Below are positions 29,042 to 38,008 of a stretch of DNA of 64,000 nt, piece by piece. Source of the stretch: Bifidobacterium sp. ESL0704. GTDB taxonomy: Bacteria; Actinomycetota; Actinomycetes; Actinomycetales; Bifidobacteriaceae. The notes under the pieces are model-generated. The model made no database searches and was not told the DNA's origin. It saw only the letters and a list, made by a program, of their open reading frames with translations. Position numbers and translations under genes: made by a program. Positions within the stretch are counted from its first letter, which is position 1; each line of letters opens with the position of its first letter. The stretch spans positions 1,736,001 through 1,800,000 of the forward strand of contig NZ_CP113929.1 of the NCBI RefSeq assembly GCF_029392075.1, given 5' to 3'.

Positions 29042-29254
29042 CTACTTGGTCTTCTTGCCGTAGCGCTTCTCGAAGCGGGCGACGCGGCCGCCGGTATCGA
29101 GAATCTTCTGCTTGCCCGTGTAGAACGGGTGGCAGTTTGCGCACACATCAACCGTCATGTGATCGCCCTTGGCGGTGCTGCGCGTAACGAAAGTATTGCC
29201 GCAAGAGCAGGTAACCTGCACTGCGTGATAATCGGGATGAATACCCTGCTTCAT
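29042..29254 (-). CDS. rpmE: 50S ribosomal protein L31, zinc-binding type
   Basis: The 70-residue L31 has the Cys motifs of the zinc form: VTCSCGNTF (CxC) and [14 protein letters not shown] (CxxC). It is therefore the zinc-replete paralogue rather than the Cys-less replacement. The start is the ATG at 29254 ([14 protein letters not shown]) with AGGAGACATT upstream. It lies upstream of prfA-prmC but is separated by a strong terminator. Confidence 0.96.
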   Translation of the reverse strand: MKQGIHPDYHAVQVTCSCGNTFVTRSTAKGDHMTVDVCANCHPFYTGKQKILDTGGRVARFEKRYGKKTK

Positions 29255-29564
29255 AATGTCTCCTAAGGAATTCAGGTGACCCGGGTCGCCTAACCCCAAT
29301 GGCCAGACGTGAACCGGAACTTTGATATTCTATCAGTGAGCATTGACTTGGTTCGCTCTCAACCTGCCAAAACACAGGTGAGAAAAAGAACGATCTCAGT
29401 CACACGACGCTCGAAATGTACAACAATTATCGACAGCCTTTCATCCCGATTTCGTCTTTGGGCTGATTACCTGCCTTTACAGCACACCGTACATTCAATC
29501 GCACACCCGTCGGATTCCCTTGATACTTTGATGGTATCGACAAATCCACGCAAAGGAGCCAGAA

Positions 29565-29825
29565 ATGACCGATATGCTGTATTTTGAAACGCACGGCAAG
29601 ACCCACACGATGTATCTGCCCAACCACGAACGTGCCCTGCAAATCGAAGCGGACATCATGGCCAATCCGTCCGGCATATTCCCCATTGAAATCGTCGTCG
29701 GCAAAAAGACCTATACGCTCTACATCAATCCCAAGGAATGGAGCTACTGGCAGTTCCTGGAGACAAAAAGCGGATTCAATGTTGCGCGCCAAGCCACTGA
29801 AATGCAGACGCCGATAAACCAGTAA
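29565..29825 (+). CDS. Small hypothetical protein
   Basis: I do not recognise this 86-residue protein. It starts MTDMLYFETHGKTHTMYLPN and has an alternating hydrophobic and polar pattern that suggests a small beta-rich or alpha/beta fold (IEIVVGKKTYTLYINPKEWSYW). There is no signal peptide and no Cys pair. AAAGGAGCC lies 6 nt before the ATG, which is strong support for a real gene. It stands alone, only 9 nt from the 3' end of the oppositely transcribed tRNA gene. Function unknown. Confidence 0.75.
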   Translation: MTDMLYFETHGKTHTMYLPNHERALQIEADIMANPSGIFPIEIVVGKKTYTLYINPKEWSYWQFLETKSGFNVARQATEMQTPINQ

Positions 29826-29834
29826 TGAAATAAG

Positions 29835-29908
29835 TGGGGCCTCAGGGGCTTGAACCCTGGACCGACGGATTATGAGTCCGCTGCTCTAACCGACTGAGCT
29901 AAAGCCCC
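29835..29908 (-). tRNA. tRNA with CAU anticodon (Ile2 or elongator Met)
   Basis: A complete cloverleaf on the minus strand: acceptor GGGGCTT with its 3' partner, D-arm AGCTCAGTCGGTTAGAGC, anticodon stem-loop GCGGACTCATAATCCG with CAT, and T-arm GGTTCAAGCCC. The 3' CCA is not encoded. A CAU anticodon can be elongator Met or the lysidine-modified Ile2; sequence alone does not decide it here. The initiator is excluded by the lack of the 3-GC-pair anticodon stem. Confidence 0.9.
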
Positions 29909-30075
29909 ACATTGGCCAGTGCCAACGATGTTAGTTTAGCAAACGCTCTGACCAGTGACTCGTCGGCGGGTTCAGGAATCGATATCGGACGTTATCGAGG
30001 CAGTCAGTCAAACAGCGAGCATGCTATCCGTCACCGAAAACACAACCTCACAGGGACAAGGCAAACCAGATGCGT

Positions 30076-30954
30076 TCAATTCCGCTTTCTGCTTCTCACC
30101 GCGCGACCGGAAGCGAAACGGTCCAACGCACCGGTTTTGGCGATGGCCAGATACAGGAACCAGCTCATCACCCCGGCAATGAATATGCCGCCGATGATTT
30201 CGCAGGTCATATGGGTCAAACCGCGCGCACTGACCAGGGCGACACCCTGCAAACGTGTGAGCAGAACATAAAAACCGTATTCCACCGCCGTCAGCGCACC
30301 GGAAACGACGGTCAGGCCAAGATTGAACTTCCGGTAACGGAAAATCGCGAACGGCACCTCCGCGAACAGGCCTTGCAGGAACGCCGAAAGAAAGACGAAC
30401 GTGAAGGAATACTGGTTGCCGAACAGTGTTTCCGTCAGACTGCCGATGATGTCGACGTACATCGCGGCACCAGGTTTGCGGATGATCAGCAAGGCCAACG
30501 GGCCGGAGAAATACCAGAATGCGTGAAACAGGCTTGTGATGCCGGGAAGAACAGCCCGAAGCAGCGGGGCAATCCACGCATAGGCGAAATTGAAGCCCCA
30601 GAAGAAGACGCCACAGGCCACACCCAGCGCCGCGCCAAGGGCGATGTCCGCCGCACGCCAACGCAAACGCGAAACCGAAACGACTATGGGCCTGCAAGCG
30701 GGTCGGGAGGCAAACCCGGATTCGGGCTCAGATTCGGTTTGGGCCTTCGTTGGCTGGGAGGGTGCCGAAGACCCGTGAGCATCAGAAGTAGTCATTAAAG
30801 AAGAATTCGATGACGAAGAGGGTTCGGATTGCGTTGATGCGTATCGTTCACAACCGGCTTGTCCGTTCGGTTCGCGATTGGTTTTCGCCATATGCTCGTG
30901 TGCGGATTGATCCCCGTCATCCGGCTGTTTCGTTTTTTGGGCAGATTCGGCCAC
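30076..30954 (-). CDS. ECF transporter S component, YkoE-like
   Basis: Predicted substrate-binding membrane subunit of an ECF vitamin importer. The first ~95 residues are a charged, Ser/Gln-rich tail; six helices follow with YkoE-like motifs (ADIALGAALGVACGVFFWGFN, FWYFSGPLALLIIRKPGAA, FAEVPFAIFRYRKFNLG). YkoE proteins import thiamine precursor (hydroxymethylpyrimidine) or thiamine. The partner ykoD/ykoC genes are not adjacent and no TPP riboswitch motif is seen upstream, so the substrate is uncertain. A GTG at 30954 has AAGGAACCACT upstream and is preferred over the ATG at 30969. The gene lies downstream of the ROK regulator. Confidence 0.8.
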   Translation of the reverse strand: MAESAQKTKQPDDGDQSAHEHMAKTNREPNGQAGCERYASTQSEPSSSSNSSLMTTSDAHGSSAPSQPTKAQTESEPESGFASRPACRPIVVSVSRLRWRAADIALGAALGVACGVFFWGFNFAYAWIAPLLRAVLPGITSLFHAFWYFSGPLALLIIRKPGAAMYVDIIGSLTETLFGNQYSFTFVFLSAFLQGLFAEVPFAIFRYRKFNLGLTVVSGALTAVEYGFYVLLTRLQGVALVSARGLTHMTCEIIGGIFIAGVMSWFLYLAIAKTGALDRFASGRAVRSRKRN

Positions 30955-31203
30955 AGTGGTTCCTTGCATTCAAACTGTGCACAGCGTGTTGACCTCGACG
31001 TCCCTTGACCTGCACAGTTCGGGCGGAGACGCCAACCGCCACTCTATCAGCATCGGGTTTTCAGGCACACCCCCTGCGCTATCGACGCTGGTTATGGCCT
31101 ACGCCAAATCGTTGGCTCTCCTTGAAAAATCACGGAAACCGAGAATCGAAAAGTAAGCATGTATACATACCAGCGAGCCATGGCAGAACGGCTGGCGCTA
31201 CTT

Positions 31204-32427
31204 TCAGGAGTTCATGAACGCAAGCGGATTGTCTATGAACCTGCGCAACCCCACCTGTGCCGCACCCAAAAGCGCGGGCCTGGTATTGACGTCGGGCAGC
31301 AGCACACGCGGCTGGACTTCGGGATAGCTCAATATCTGCAACTCAAGCTCATGCCTGATCCGACGGGTCAGCGTCTTGCCGAACCTGTCCCAAAGGCCAC
31401 CCAACACGACGGTATCGATATCAAGGATATTGATGGCCGACGCAAGCACGGACACCAAGGCCCGAACCGCCCGATCGACCGCCGCCACGGTACGGTCGTC
31501 GTGCGCCTTGTATCTGGCCAGCACCTCGTCGACCTCCTCCATTCGCGTCGAAACCCCGGGTTCGGCGACGCCCGAAGCTTCCACCAAAGCCTTACGTCCG
31601 GCGTACATTTCCAAGCATCCGCAGCGTCCGCAGGCGCATTGCGGACCATCAAGCGCGACGGAAACATGGCCAAGCTCGCCGGCGAACCCGGAGTCGCCGC
31701 GGTCGACCTGCCCGTGACGAACCACGGCACCGCCGATGCCGATATCCGTGGAAATGTAGATGAACGAGTCGGTCGGACCGATCACGCTTTTCCCGCCTCT
31801 AGGCGTGGCATACCCAGGTATCTGCGCCAAGGCAGCCAGATTCGCCTCATTATCGGCGAGCGCATCCAAACGTTTGACGACATTGAAGCGCGAAAGCTCC
31901 AGCTGCTTCCAGCCGAGATTTTTGGCGGACAACAGGACCATATCGTCGGTGACCAGGCCGGGAAGCGCCAACACCGTGCCGACAACCTTCAAGCCCTTCT
32001 CGCTGATTTTCCGCTCACCAGCGCTTACCAGTTCGTCAAACTGGTCAAAGACCTCATCGGGATCGCTGCCCACCATGGATCGGCTCACCCAACGCTCGTC
32101 TACAACGGTCCCGTCAAGCGCAAGTATCGTGAAACCGTATCCATCGGTGTTGATCTGCAGTCCTATCGAGCAGTAACGTCGCCCGGAAATATTCAGCGGG
32201 GTGCTCGGCCTGCCATAGGTCGTGCCCGCGGCAACCGGCTTCCCCTCCTCGAGTGCCTCGGAAGCAATCAGCATGGGCACCAGAAGCGACATCGTAGCCT
32301 TCGTCAGTCCCGTGGATTTCGCAAGTTTGGCACGGCTCATCGGTTTTGGCGATTGGAGCAGCGTAGAGAGAACCACAGAAAGGTTGTGATTACGCAAATC
32401 ATCCTGATTGATACTTTTCAGCGCCAT
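31204..32427 (-). CDS. ROK family transcriptional regulator (XylR/NagC type)
   Basis: The 407-residue protein has an N-terminal winged HTH (about residues 8-60, LRNHNLSVVLSTLLQ, SRAKLAKSTGLTKATMSLLV) and a C-terminal ROK sugar-kinase-like domain with the zinc site CACGRCGCLEMYAG and the glycine-rich STDIGIGGAVV. These regulators bind a sugar or sugar phosphate. It is divergent from xylB across a 330-bp, locally AT-rich region containing inverted repeats, so it most likely represses xylose or xylulose use in the absence of substrate. Named by context as XylR-like; the ligand is inferred. Confidence 0.85.
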   Translation of the reverse strand: MALKSINQDDLRNHNLSVVLSTLLQSPKPMSRAKLAKSTGLTKATMSLLVPMLIASEALEEGKPVAAGTTYGRPSTPLNISGRRYCSIGLQINTDGYGFTILALDGTVVDERWVSRSMVGSDPDEVFDQFDELVSAGERKISEKGLKVVGTVLALPGLVTDDMVLLSAKNLGWKQLELSRFNVVKRLDALADNEANLAALAQIPGYATPRGGKSVIGPTDSFIYISTDIGIGGAVVRHGQVDRGDSGFAGELGHVSVALDGPQCACGRCGCLEMYAGRKALVEASGVAEPGVSTRMEEVDEVLARYKAHDDRTVAAVDRAVRALVSVLASAINILDIDTVVLGGLWDRFGKTLTRRIRHELELQILSYPEVQPRVLLPDVNTRPALLGAAQVGLRRFIDNPLAFMNS

Positions 32428-32638
32428 GCCCGCCCACTTTCAAAAACATGTTCACTCTATCAGTCGGGGCGAAACACCGCGTATCACCCGGCCAACGTCC
32501 ATCACATTAGGTTCCGGCCGTTCCTTGCCGCACGCCGTTTATCGCTCATCTTCAACAATCTTTCCACCCCGCCTGTCCAGACCGGACAGCGGCGACTTCT
32601 TGGGCGCACCATTGCCCAAAGGCAAAACACACGGGGCC

Positions 32639-32693
32639 ATTGAAATAATCTATTGATTTAACTAACATGAAAGCATATTTCATATTTCAATAG
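32639..32693. promoter_or_regulatory. Candidate operator/promoter for xylB
   Basis: An AT-rich block in GC-rich surroundings. CTATTGATTT (32650-32659) and ATTTCAATAG (32684-32693) are inverted with 8 of 10 matches, and ATGAA...TTCAT lies between them. TTGATT (32653-32658) could act as a -35 with TATTTC 17 bp on. The position, between the divergent ROK gene and xylB, suits an operator for the regulator. Confidence 0.5.
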
Positions 32694-32757
32694 ACTGGTT
32701 TCGCAAGCGTCAGTACGGCACGTGGCAGTGCCCGGCGCATTTTGAAAGGCGGGAACA

Positions 32758-34278
32758 ATGACCGAACAACAATCACCAAGCGGTTCCGCTCACACGACAT
32801 TGGTGGCAGGAATCGACACCTCGACGCAATCGACCAAGGTCCGCGTCACCGACGCAGCCACGGGCGAGCTCGTTCGCTTCGGGCAGGCCAAACACCCCGA
32901 CGGCACGAGCGTCGACCCGGAATACTGGTGGCAGGCCTTTCTCAAGGCCTCCAAGCAGGCCGGCGGCCTCGAGGACGTTTCAGCGTTAGCGGTCGGCGGG
33001 CAACAGCACGGCATGGTGCTTCTCGACCAACGCGGACGGGTGATCCGTGACGCGCTGCTCTGGAACGACACGCGTTCGGCACCGCAGGCGCAAAACCTCA
33101 TCACACGCCTCGGCACACCCGAACGCACCGGCGAGGACGAGCCGGAAGACGTGGTGGCACGCGGCAGACAACGCTGGGTCAAAGCCGTGGGTTCGTCGCC
33201 CGTCGCCTCATACACCTTGACCAAGCTGGCCTGGGTGGCCGAAAACGAGCCGGAGAACGCGGCGAGAATCGCGGCGATCTGCCTGCCGCACGACTGGCTG
33301 AGCTGGCGTATCGCGGGCTTTGGACCGGTCGAGGAAGGCGAGGACGCACATCTGGATGCCCTGTTCACCGACCGTTCCGACGCTTCGGGCACCATCTACT
33401 TCGACTCGGCCAGCAACACGTACCGTTACGATCTGATCGACATGGTTCTCGGCCGTCACGACGTCATCCTTCCCCAGGTGCTCGGCCCCCGCGACAGCGC
33501 GCCGGTCAAGGCCTCCCCCGCCGTCGCCGGCGCATCCGTGGACGGCGGCTGCATCATCGGGCCCGGAGGCGGCGACAACGCCATGGCCTCCCTGGGGCTG
33601 GGCATGTCGGTAGGCGATGTGAGCGTTTCGCTGGGCACGTCGGGAGTGGCGGCGGCCATCGCCGAAAACCCGGTGTACGATTTGAGCGGTGCGGTTTCCG
33701 GCTTCGCCGATTGCACCGGACACTATCTGCCTCTGGCCTGCACCATCAACGGCTCCCGCATTCTCGATGCCGGTTGCGCCGCATTGGGCGTGGACTACGA
33801 CGAGCTGGGGCAGCTTGCCCTCGCCGCCGAACCCGGTGCTGGCGGACTTACCCTGGTACCCTATTTCGACGGCGAGCGCACCCCGAACCGACCGGACGCC
33901 AATGCGACGCTGAGCGGCATGAGCCTGGCCAACACCACCAAGCAGAACCTTGCCCGCGCGTTCGTTGAGGGACTGCTTTGCTCGCAGCGCGATTGCCTGG
34001 AAATCATCAAGGGGCTCGGCGGCAGCGTCAACCGCATCCTCTTGATCGGCGGCGGGGCGAAGTCCGAGGCCGTGCGCACTCTGGCTCCCGCGATTTTCGG
34101 CATGAGCGTCACCCGTCCCGCCACCGACGAATACGTCGCCATCGGTGCCGCGCGTCAGGCCGCATGGGTCTTGAGCGGGGAAACCAATCCCCCGCAATGG
34201 AACCTCAAGATCGACGGCACCGAAACCGCCGAGCCGACCCCGCAGGTCTACGAAGCCTATGTGAAAGCACGAGGCTAG
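32758..34278 (+). CDS. xylB: Xylulokinase
   Basis: Phosphorylates D-xylulose to xylulose-5-phosphate, which enters the bifid shunt at phosphoketolase. The 506-residue FGGY kinase has the N-terminal ATP-fold start VAGIDTSTQSTKVRV, the substrate loop GGQQHGMVLLDQ with RDALLWNDTRS, the FGGY signature-1 analogue and a C-terminal ILLIGGGAKSEAVRTLAPAIF with the ATP-binding Gly-rich loop. GAAAGGCGGGAACA precedes the ATG. It is divergent from the ROK regulator, with a bidirectional terminator downstream. No xylA or transporter is in view. Confidence 0.94.
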   Translation: MTEQQSPSGSAHTTLVAGIDTSTQSTKVRVTDAATGELVRFGQAKHPDGTSVDPEYWWQAFLKASKQAGGLEDVSALAVGGQQHGMVLLDQRGRVIRDALLWNDTRSAPQAQNLITRLGTPERTGEDEPEDVVARGRQRWVKAVGSSPVASYTLTKLAWVAENEPENAARIAAICLPHDWLSWRIAGFGPVEEGEDAHLDALFTDRSDASGTIYFDSASNTYRYDLIDMVLGRHDVILPQVLGPRDSAPVKASPAVAGASVDGGCIIGPGGGDNAMASLGLGMSVGDVSVSLGTSGVAAAIAENPVYDLSGAVSGFADCTGHYLPLACTINGSRILDAGCAALGVDYDELGQLALAAEPGAGGLTLVPYFDGERTPNRPDANATLSGMSLANTTKQNLARAFVEGLLCSQRDCLEIIKGLGGSVNRILLIGGGAKSEAVRTLAPAIFGMSVTRPATDEYVAIGAARQAAWVLSGETNPPQWNLKIDGTETAEPTPQVYEAYVKARG

Positions 34279-34307
34279 ATTTACGTCAGCTGCCAGCAGC
34301 ATACATT

Positions 34308-34353
34308 GAAGGCGGCGTGCAGGGAATCGTTGAAATTCCTGCACGCCGCCTTC
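34308..34353. terminator. Bidirectional terminator between xylB and the aldehyde dehydrogenase gene
   Basis: A perfect 16-bp stem (GAAGGCGGCGTGCAGG and its complement at 34338-34353) with a 14-nt loop, 29 nt after the xylB stop. The two flanking genes converge here. No strong T-run follows on either strand. Confidence 0.8.
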
Positions 34354-34498
34354 GCTATTCAAAAGCCCGATTGCCCGTCAAAGGCATTCACGGTGCCGGG
34401 TGTGAATCAATTCCGGCACAAATCTTTGCACCACAAGCCCAGCGAGTCATCGCAACAGCCGTATGGGCATCGTGCCTTTCACCGCTTTCGCAAAGCTT

Positions 34499-35920
34499 TT
34501 ACAGATCCTGCGCGGCGAAAAGCGCGCCCGGGGCGTTGGTCTTGTCGAAGTGGTCGGCGGTGACAAGCAGCTTGTCGTTGGTGAACGCCATCTGGCCCAG
34601 CCTCGACATCTCACGGCCATAGCCGGAGAGCTTCACGCCGCCGAACGGAATGTCAGGCAGCGAGGCGAGCGGGGTGTTGACGAACATCATGCCCGTGTAG
34701 ACCTTCGCGGCCACCTCGGCGCCGTGGTCCTTGTCGCCGCAGAAGAGCATGCCGCCGAGCCCGTATGGGTTGTCGTTGGCGACCGCGATGGCCTCTTCCT
34801 CGCTGTGAACCTTGTAGATCGCCGCCACCGGGCCGAACATCTCGGTCTTGTAGGCCGGATTGTCGGGGGTGATGTCGGTGAGGACGGCCGGACGGAAGAA
34901 CTGGCCCTCCGAGTCGATCTCCGGGAACTGGTAGGCAATCTTCGCACCGGCGGCCACGGCCTCGTCGAACTGGTTCTGCAGCTTCTCCTTGGCACGCTTC
35001 GAATTCATCGGGGCGATGGTGGTTGCCGGGTCCATCGGGTCGCCCGGGGTGACACGCGAGAAGGCCTCGACCATGTCGTCGACGAAGCGGTCGTAGACGT
35101 TGTCCATGACGATGAAGCGCTTGGCCGAGGTGCAGACCTGTCCGGCGTTGTACAGGCGGACGCGCCACGCGATGTCGGCGAGAGCGTCCATATCAGCGTC
35201 GCCCAGGACGATGAACGGATCCATGCCGCCCAGCTCCATGGTGCTCTTCTTCAGCGCCTTTCCGGCGGCACCGGCGACGGCGACGCCTCCACGCTCGGAA
35301 CCGGTGAGTGCCGCACCCTGGACGCGTGGGTCTTCAATGGCTTCGGTGACCTGATCATAGGTCAGGAACATGTTGGTCAGCGCGCCCTTCGGAGCTCCGG
35401 CCTCCTCGACGATCTCGCAGAAGCGCTTGGCCGAGGTCGGGGTGTTGGAAGCATGCTTCAGAATCATTGTGTTGCCCAGCATGAAGTTCGGTGCAAACAC
35501 ACGCATGATCTGGTAGTACGGGAAGTTCCAGGGCTCCACCATCACCACGACGCCGACGGGCTGGTGCAGCACACGTGCCTCCCCGGCAACGATGCTGTCG
35601 AGCTTGTCCGGCTTCAGAAGTTCCTCGCTGTGATCAGCGAACCAGTCGGCGATGATCGCGCACAGCTCGACCTCACCGGCGGACTCCCCCACCAGCTTGC
35701 CCATGTCGACCGTGCAAATCTCGGAAAGCTCGTCGGACTTCTCACGGAACAGCGCTGCAACCTTGTGCAGGATTTTGGCGCGTTCGGCAATCGGTTGACT
35801 CAACATGTCGTGGAAGGTCTTGTCGGCCAGCGTGATCGTGTCCTGCAATTCCTCATCGGTTGCGAACGGATATTCCTTTACCAATTCGTTGGTATACGGA
35901 TTGACGGTTTGGTAAACCAT
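34499..35920 (-). CDS. gabD: NAD(P)-dependent succinate-semialdehyde dehydrogenase
   Basis: Aldehyde dehydrogenase superfamily. The 473-residue protein has the cofactor region VEPWNFPYYQIMR and ILKHASNTP, the catalytic Glu in KSTMELGGMDPFIVLGDAD and catalytic Cys in YNAGQVCTSAKRFIV. The closest family by pattern is succinate-semialdehyde dehydrogenase; the physiological aldehyde is not certain. The start is the ATG at 35920, 5 nt after a perfect AAGGAGG. It heads a run of oxidoreductase genes between 34.5 and 43.1 kb. Confidence 0.88.
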   Translation of the reverse strand: MVYQTVNPYTNELVKEYPFATDEELQDTITLADKTFHDMLSQPIAERAKILHKVAALFREKSDELSEICTVDMGKLVGESAGEVELCAIIADWFADHSEELLKPDKLDSIVAGEARVLHQPVGVVVMVEPWNFPYYQIMRVFAPNFMLGNTMILKHASNTPTSAKRFCEIVEEAGAPKGALTNMFLTYDQVTEAIEDPRVQGAALTGSERGGVAVAGAAGKALKKSTMELGGMDPFIVLGDADMDALADIAWRVRLYNAGQVCTSAKRFIVMDNVYDRFVDDMVEAFSRVTPGDPMDPATTIAPMNSKRAKEKLQNQFDEAVAAGAKIAYQFPEIDSEGQFFRPAVLTDITPDNPAYKTEMFGPVAAIYKVHSEEEAIAVANDNPYGLGGMLFCGDKDHGAEVAAKVYTGMMFVNTPLASLPDIPFGGVKLSGYGREMSRLGQMAFTNDKLLVTADHFDKTNAPGALFAAQDL

Positions 35921-36051
35921 AACTACCTCCTTGTAGGCATAGTCCATCATACTACAAAGCCGCCTTCGGAAAAAATCCGTCCGCCCCGGACCATGCGCAA
36001 AACGCAGAAAACAATCACCTGCCGAAAGGCCGAAAGTCTACCACCAATAAA

Positions 36052-36087
36052 TTATCGGCCCGTCATCCACAGACAACAGGCCGATAA
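36052..36087 (-). terminator. Terminator downstream of the FMN reductase gene
   Basis: On the minus strand TTATCGGCC and GGCCGATAA form a 9-bp perfect stem with an 18-nt loop, followed by TTTATT. It lies 51 nt after the stop of the 36139-36777 gene. Confidence 0.75.
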
Positions 36088-36138
36088 CACCATAAAGAAA
36101 TATCGGAACTTCAGATCAGAGCCCCGAAGACGTCGAAG

Positions 36139-36777
36139 TCACCAATTCAAGCCCTCGCTGGGCTGATCGACGGGTTCATGACGCACGCCGGAAAGCATCA
36201 ACGCACCCAGCTCCGTAGCAGCGCGACGTTCCCGCTTTTCGAGTTCCGGAGTATCGAAATCCTCCTTGGTGGCCATAAGGCTCGTAGCCGTAGGCACGGC
36301 GCGGAAGAACGCGAACAGACCGCGCATCACCACGTCAGGCACCAAAGCATGGCGGTTCGAGCCACCGGTCGCGGCCAACACCAGCGGCATGTTGGTGATG
36401 GCATCGCGGGGAACGAGATCCCAGAAGGACTTGAACAGACCGGAATACGAGGCCTTGTAAATCGGCGAGGCCACGACGAGCCCATCGGAAGCGGTAACCG
36501 CGCTGATGGCTTTCTCGAGCTGGTCGCTGGATTCAAAGGTCACCGAGGCTTTCGCTATGTCCTCGGCAATCCCCTTGAGATTGACCATCTCAACGACAAC
36601 GGCCTTGTCCCGGGCCTCAAGATACGTCCGAGCCTTGTCTGTGATTTCCTTGGCAAGCCGACATGTGCTGGAAGGTTCCGAAATACCGGCATTGACCACG
36701 GTCAAGCGGTATTGCTTCACACCGTTCTCGGCCTTAGCGGCCAGCGCCACAATGTCTGTCGTCTCCTCTAGACTCAC
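36139..36777 (-). CDS. NAD(P)H-dependent FMN reductase, CE1759 type
   Basis: Flavodoxin-fold reductase of the NADPH-dependent FMN reductase family. The 212-residue product has the N-terminal beta strand LTVVNAGISEPSSTCRLAKEI (phosphate loop) and DGLVVASPIYKASYSGLFKSFWDLVP, the loop that contacts the flavin ring. The rest matches the actinobacterial CE1759 subgroup by pattern. The start is the GTG at 36777 because AGGGAGG lies 6 nt upstream; a longer frame exists but lacks a site. A second FMN reductase gene lies upstream on the same strand, separated by a strong hairpin. Confidence 0.85.
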   Translation of the reverse strand: MSLEETTDIVALAAKAENGVKQYRLTVVNAGISEPSSTCRLAKEITDKARTYLEARDKAVVVEMVNLKGIAEDIAKASVTFESSDQLEKAISAVTASDGLVVASPIYKASYSGLFKSFWDLVPRDAITNMPLVLAATGGSNRHALVPDVVMRGLFAFFRAVPTATSLMATKEDFDTPELEKRERRAATELGALMLSGVRHEPVDQPSEGLNW

Positions 36778-36944
36778 AGTTTTCCTCCCTACACCTGACA
36801 ACTACAATTTTGGATACATACTTTAACTCTGTAGGCACACCACTGTGGCATACCGCCAAGTATCCAAATACATGACAACTACTTGTAAACGTACCACGTT
36901 CATACGTCCAACGCGAGGCCGAAACCTTAGGGCAACACCAAGGA

Positions 36945-37035
36945 AATCGTGATTGTAATCACATTACACGAATAGAAAAACAGGAATATAAGAAGCGTCA
37001 AACGTTTTATAAAAATCGTATTGACAATCACGATT
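36945..37035. promoter_or_regulatory. Inverted repeats upstream of the FMN reductase gene
   Basis: AATCGTGATTGT (36945-36956) and its exact complement ACAATCACGATT (37024-37035) lie 67 bp apart. The first overlaps a compact palindrome, GTGATTGTAATCAC (36949-36962), of operator-like size. The region is AT-rich and about 170 bp upstream of the 36777 start. It may bind a redox or MarR/TetR-type regulator; none is encoded nearby. Confidence 0.35.
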
Positions 37036-37071
37036 ATTGACAATCGCCTATCGGCCATTTCCACGTCCGCC

Positions 37072-37125
37072 GTTTTCGTCGCGAACGACCAAAACCTTTG
37101 GTATCGCGACGAAACGGCACCTTAC
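37072..37125 (-). terminator. Strong compound hairpin downstream of the second FMN reductase gene
   Basis: TTTCGTCGCGA and TCGCGACGAAA form an 11-bp outer stem enclosing a second perfect stem ACCAAA/TTTGGT with a 3-nt loop. It lies just after the stop of the 37134-37670 gene. It probably ends that transcript; no long T-run follows. Confidence 0.7.
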
Positions 37126-37133
37126 GACACTGC

Positions 37134-37670
37134 CTACTTGTTGGCCTCAACGTGCTTGGCGAACGTCTCGGCGAAACCGCGCAGGAAGTCCTCGGAACCT
37201 TCCACGACCTTGCCGTTCTCGTCCAGGCCAGTGATGGCGTTGAAGTAGAGCTCGGGCTGGCCCATGAGCTTCATGTCGAGGAAGAGGACGACGTTGCGCA
37301 GGGCCTGCTGGGCCTGGGTCGCGCCGAGGGCACCCATGGAAGCGCCGATGATGGCGGCGGGCTTGCCGGCGAAGGAGCTCTTGCCCCACGGACGGGAGGC
37401 CCAGTCGATGGCGTTCTTGATGACGCCGGAGAAGCTGCGGTTGTATTCCGGGGTGACGAACAGCACGCCATCGGCGGCTTCGACGGTCTGCTTCATCTCG
37501 ACGACCTTGGCAGGCAGGTTGTCATCGAGGTCCTGGTTGTACAGCGGCAGGTCCATGTCGATATAGTCGAACTCAACACCAACGGGTGCAAGACGCTCGA
37601 TGTTCTTGGCGAGGTTCAGGTTGTAGGAATCCTTGCGCAGCGATCCGACGAAAACGGCAATCTTGGTCAT
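37134..37670 (-). CDS. NADPH-dependent FMN reductase (flavodoxin fold)
   Basis: The 178-residue product has the family start MTKIAVFVGSLRKDSYNLNLAKNI with the phosphate-binding GSLRKxSYN loop, and VLFVTPEYNRSFSGVIKNAIDWASRP, the PEYN flavin-site motif. The C-terminal KPAAIIGASMGALGATQAQQALRN block is also typical. It is a quinone or azo-type reductase in general; the substrate is unknown. AAGGAGCAAAC precedes the ATG at 37670. It is divergent from the 38009 gene across 338 bp. Confidence 0.92.
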   Translation of the reverse strand: MTKIAVFVGSLRKDSYNLNLAKNIERLAPVGVEFDYIDMDLPLYNQDLDDNLPAKVVEMKQTVEAADGVLFVTPEYNRSFSGVIKNAIDWASRPWGKSSFAGKPAAIIGASMGALGATQAQQALRNVVLFLDMKLMGQPELYFNAITGLDENGKVVEGSEDFLRGFAETFAKHVEANK

Positions 37671-38008
37671 GTTTGCTCCTTGTTCATTATCATTTCCACG
37701 AGCCGAAACTTTGGTTGCCCAAGTCGGCTCTCCACATCTGCCAAGCCCGGCTGCCTTGCAGCCATGCGATATCATATTGCAATACACGAGCTTGTTACTG
37801 GCAATACTAAGTACTTATCGACGTGTTGTCACATTCCGCCACGGGATAAGCGGGAATAAATCGAAGGAAGACAAAGTGTCTAATTATTTTCTCGGAACAA
37901 ACGCGGCAATCTTGCCTCCAACCCCAACCGCCGCAACGAATAAGCACTCTTCAAACCTCGTCGCTACACTTTAAGTCATCGAGCAATACCTATCCGAAAC
38001 GAGAGCAA
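37671..38008. other. Divergent promoter region, no gene seen
   Basis: The 338 bp between the FMN reductase start and the 38009 start hold no supported gene or array. Both promoters must lie here; no hexamer pair is convincing. Confidence 0.4.

Noticed and set aside
29835..29908. Integration site for the accessory genes at the tRNA
   Set aside because: No integrase, no repeated tRNA 3' end nearby, and the AT-rich island starts 13 kb away.
30070..30798. Plus-strand 242-codon frame
   Set aside because: It lies antisense to the YkoE-like gene, has shadow-like charged composition and no ribosome-binding site.
30955..31203. TPP riboswitch before the YkoE-like gene
   Set aside because: None of the conserved TPP words (CTGAGA, ACCTGAT) is present on the minus strand.
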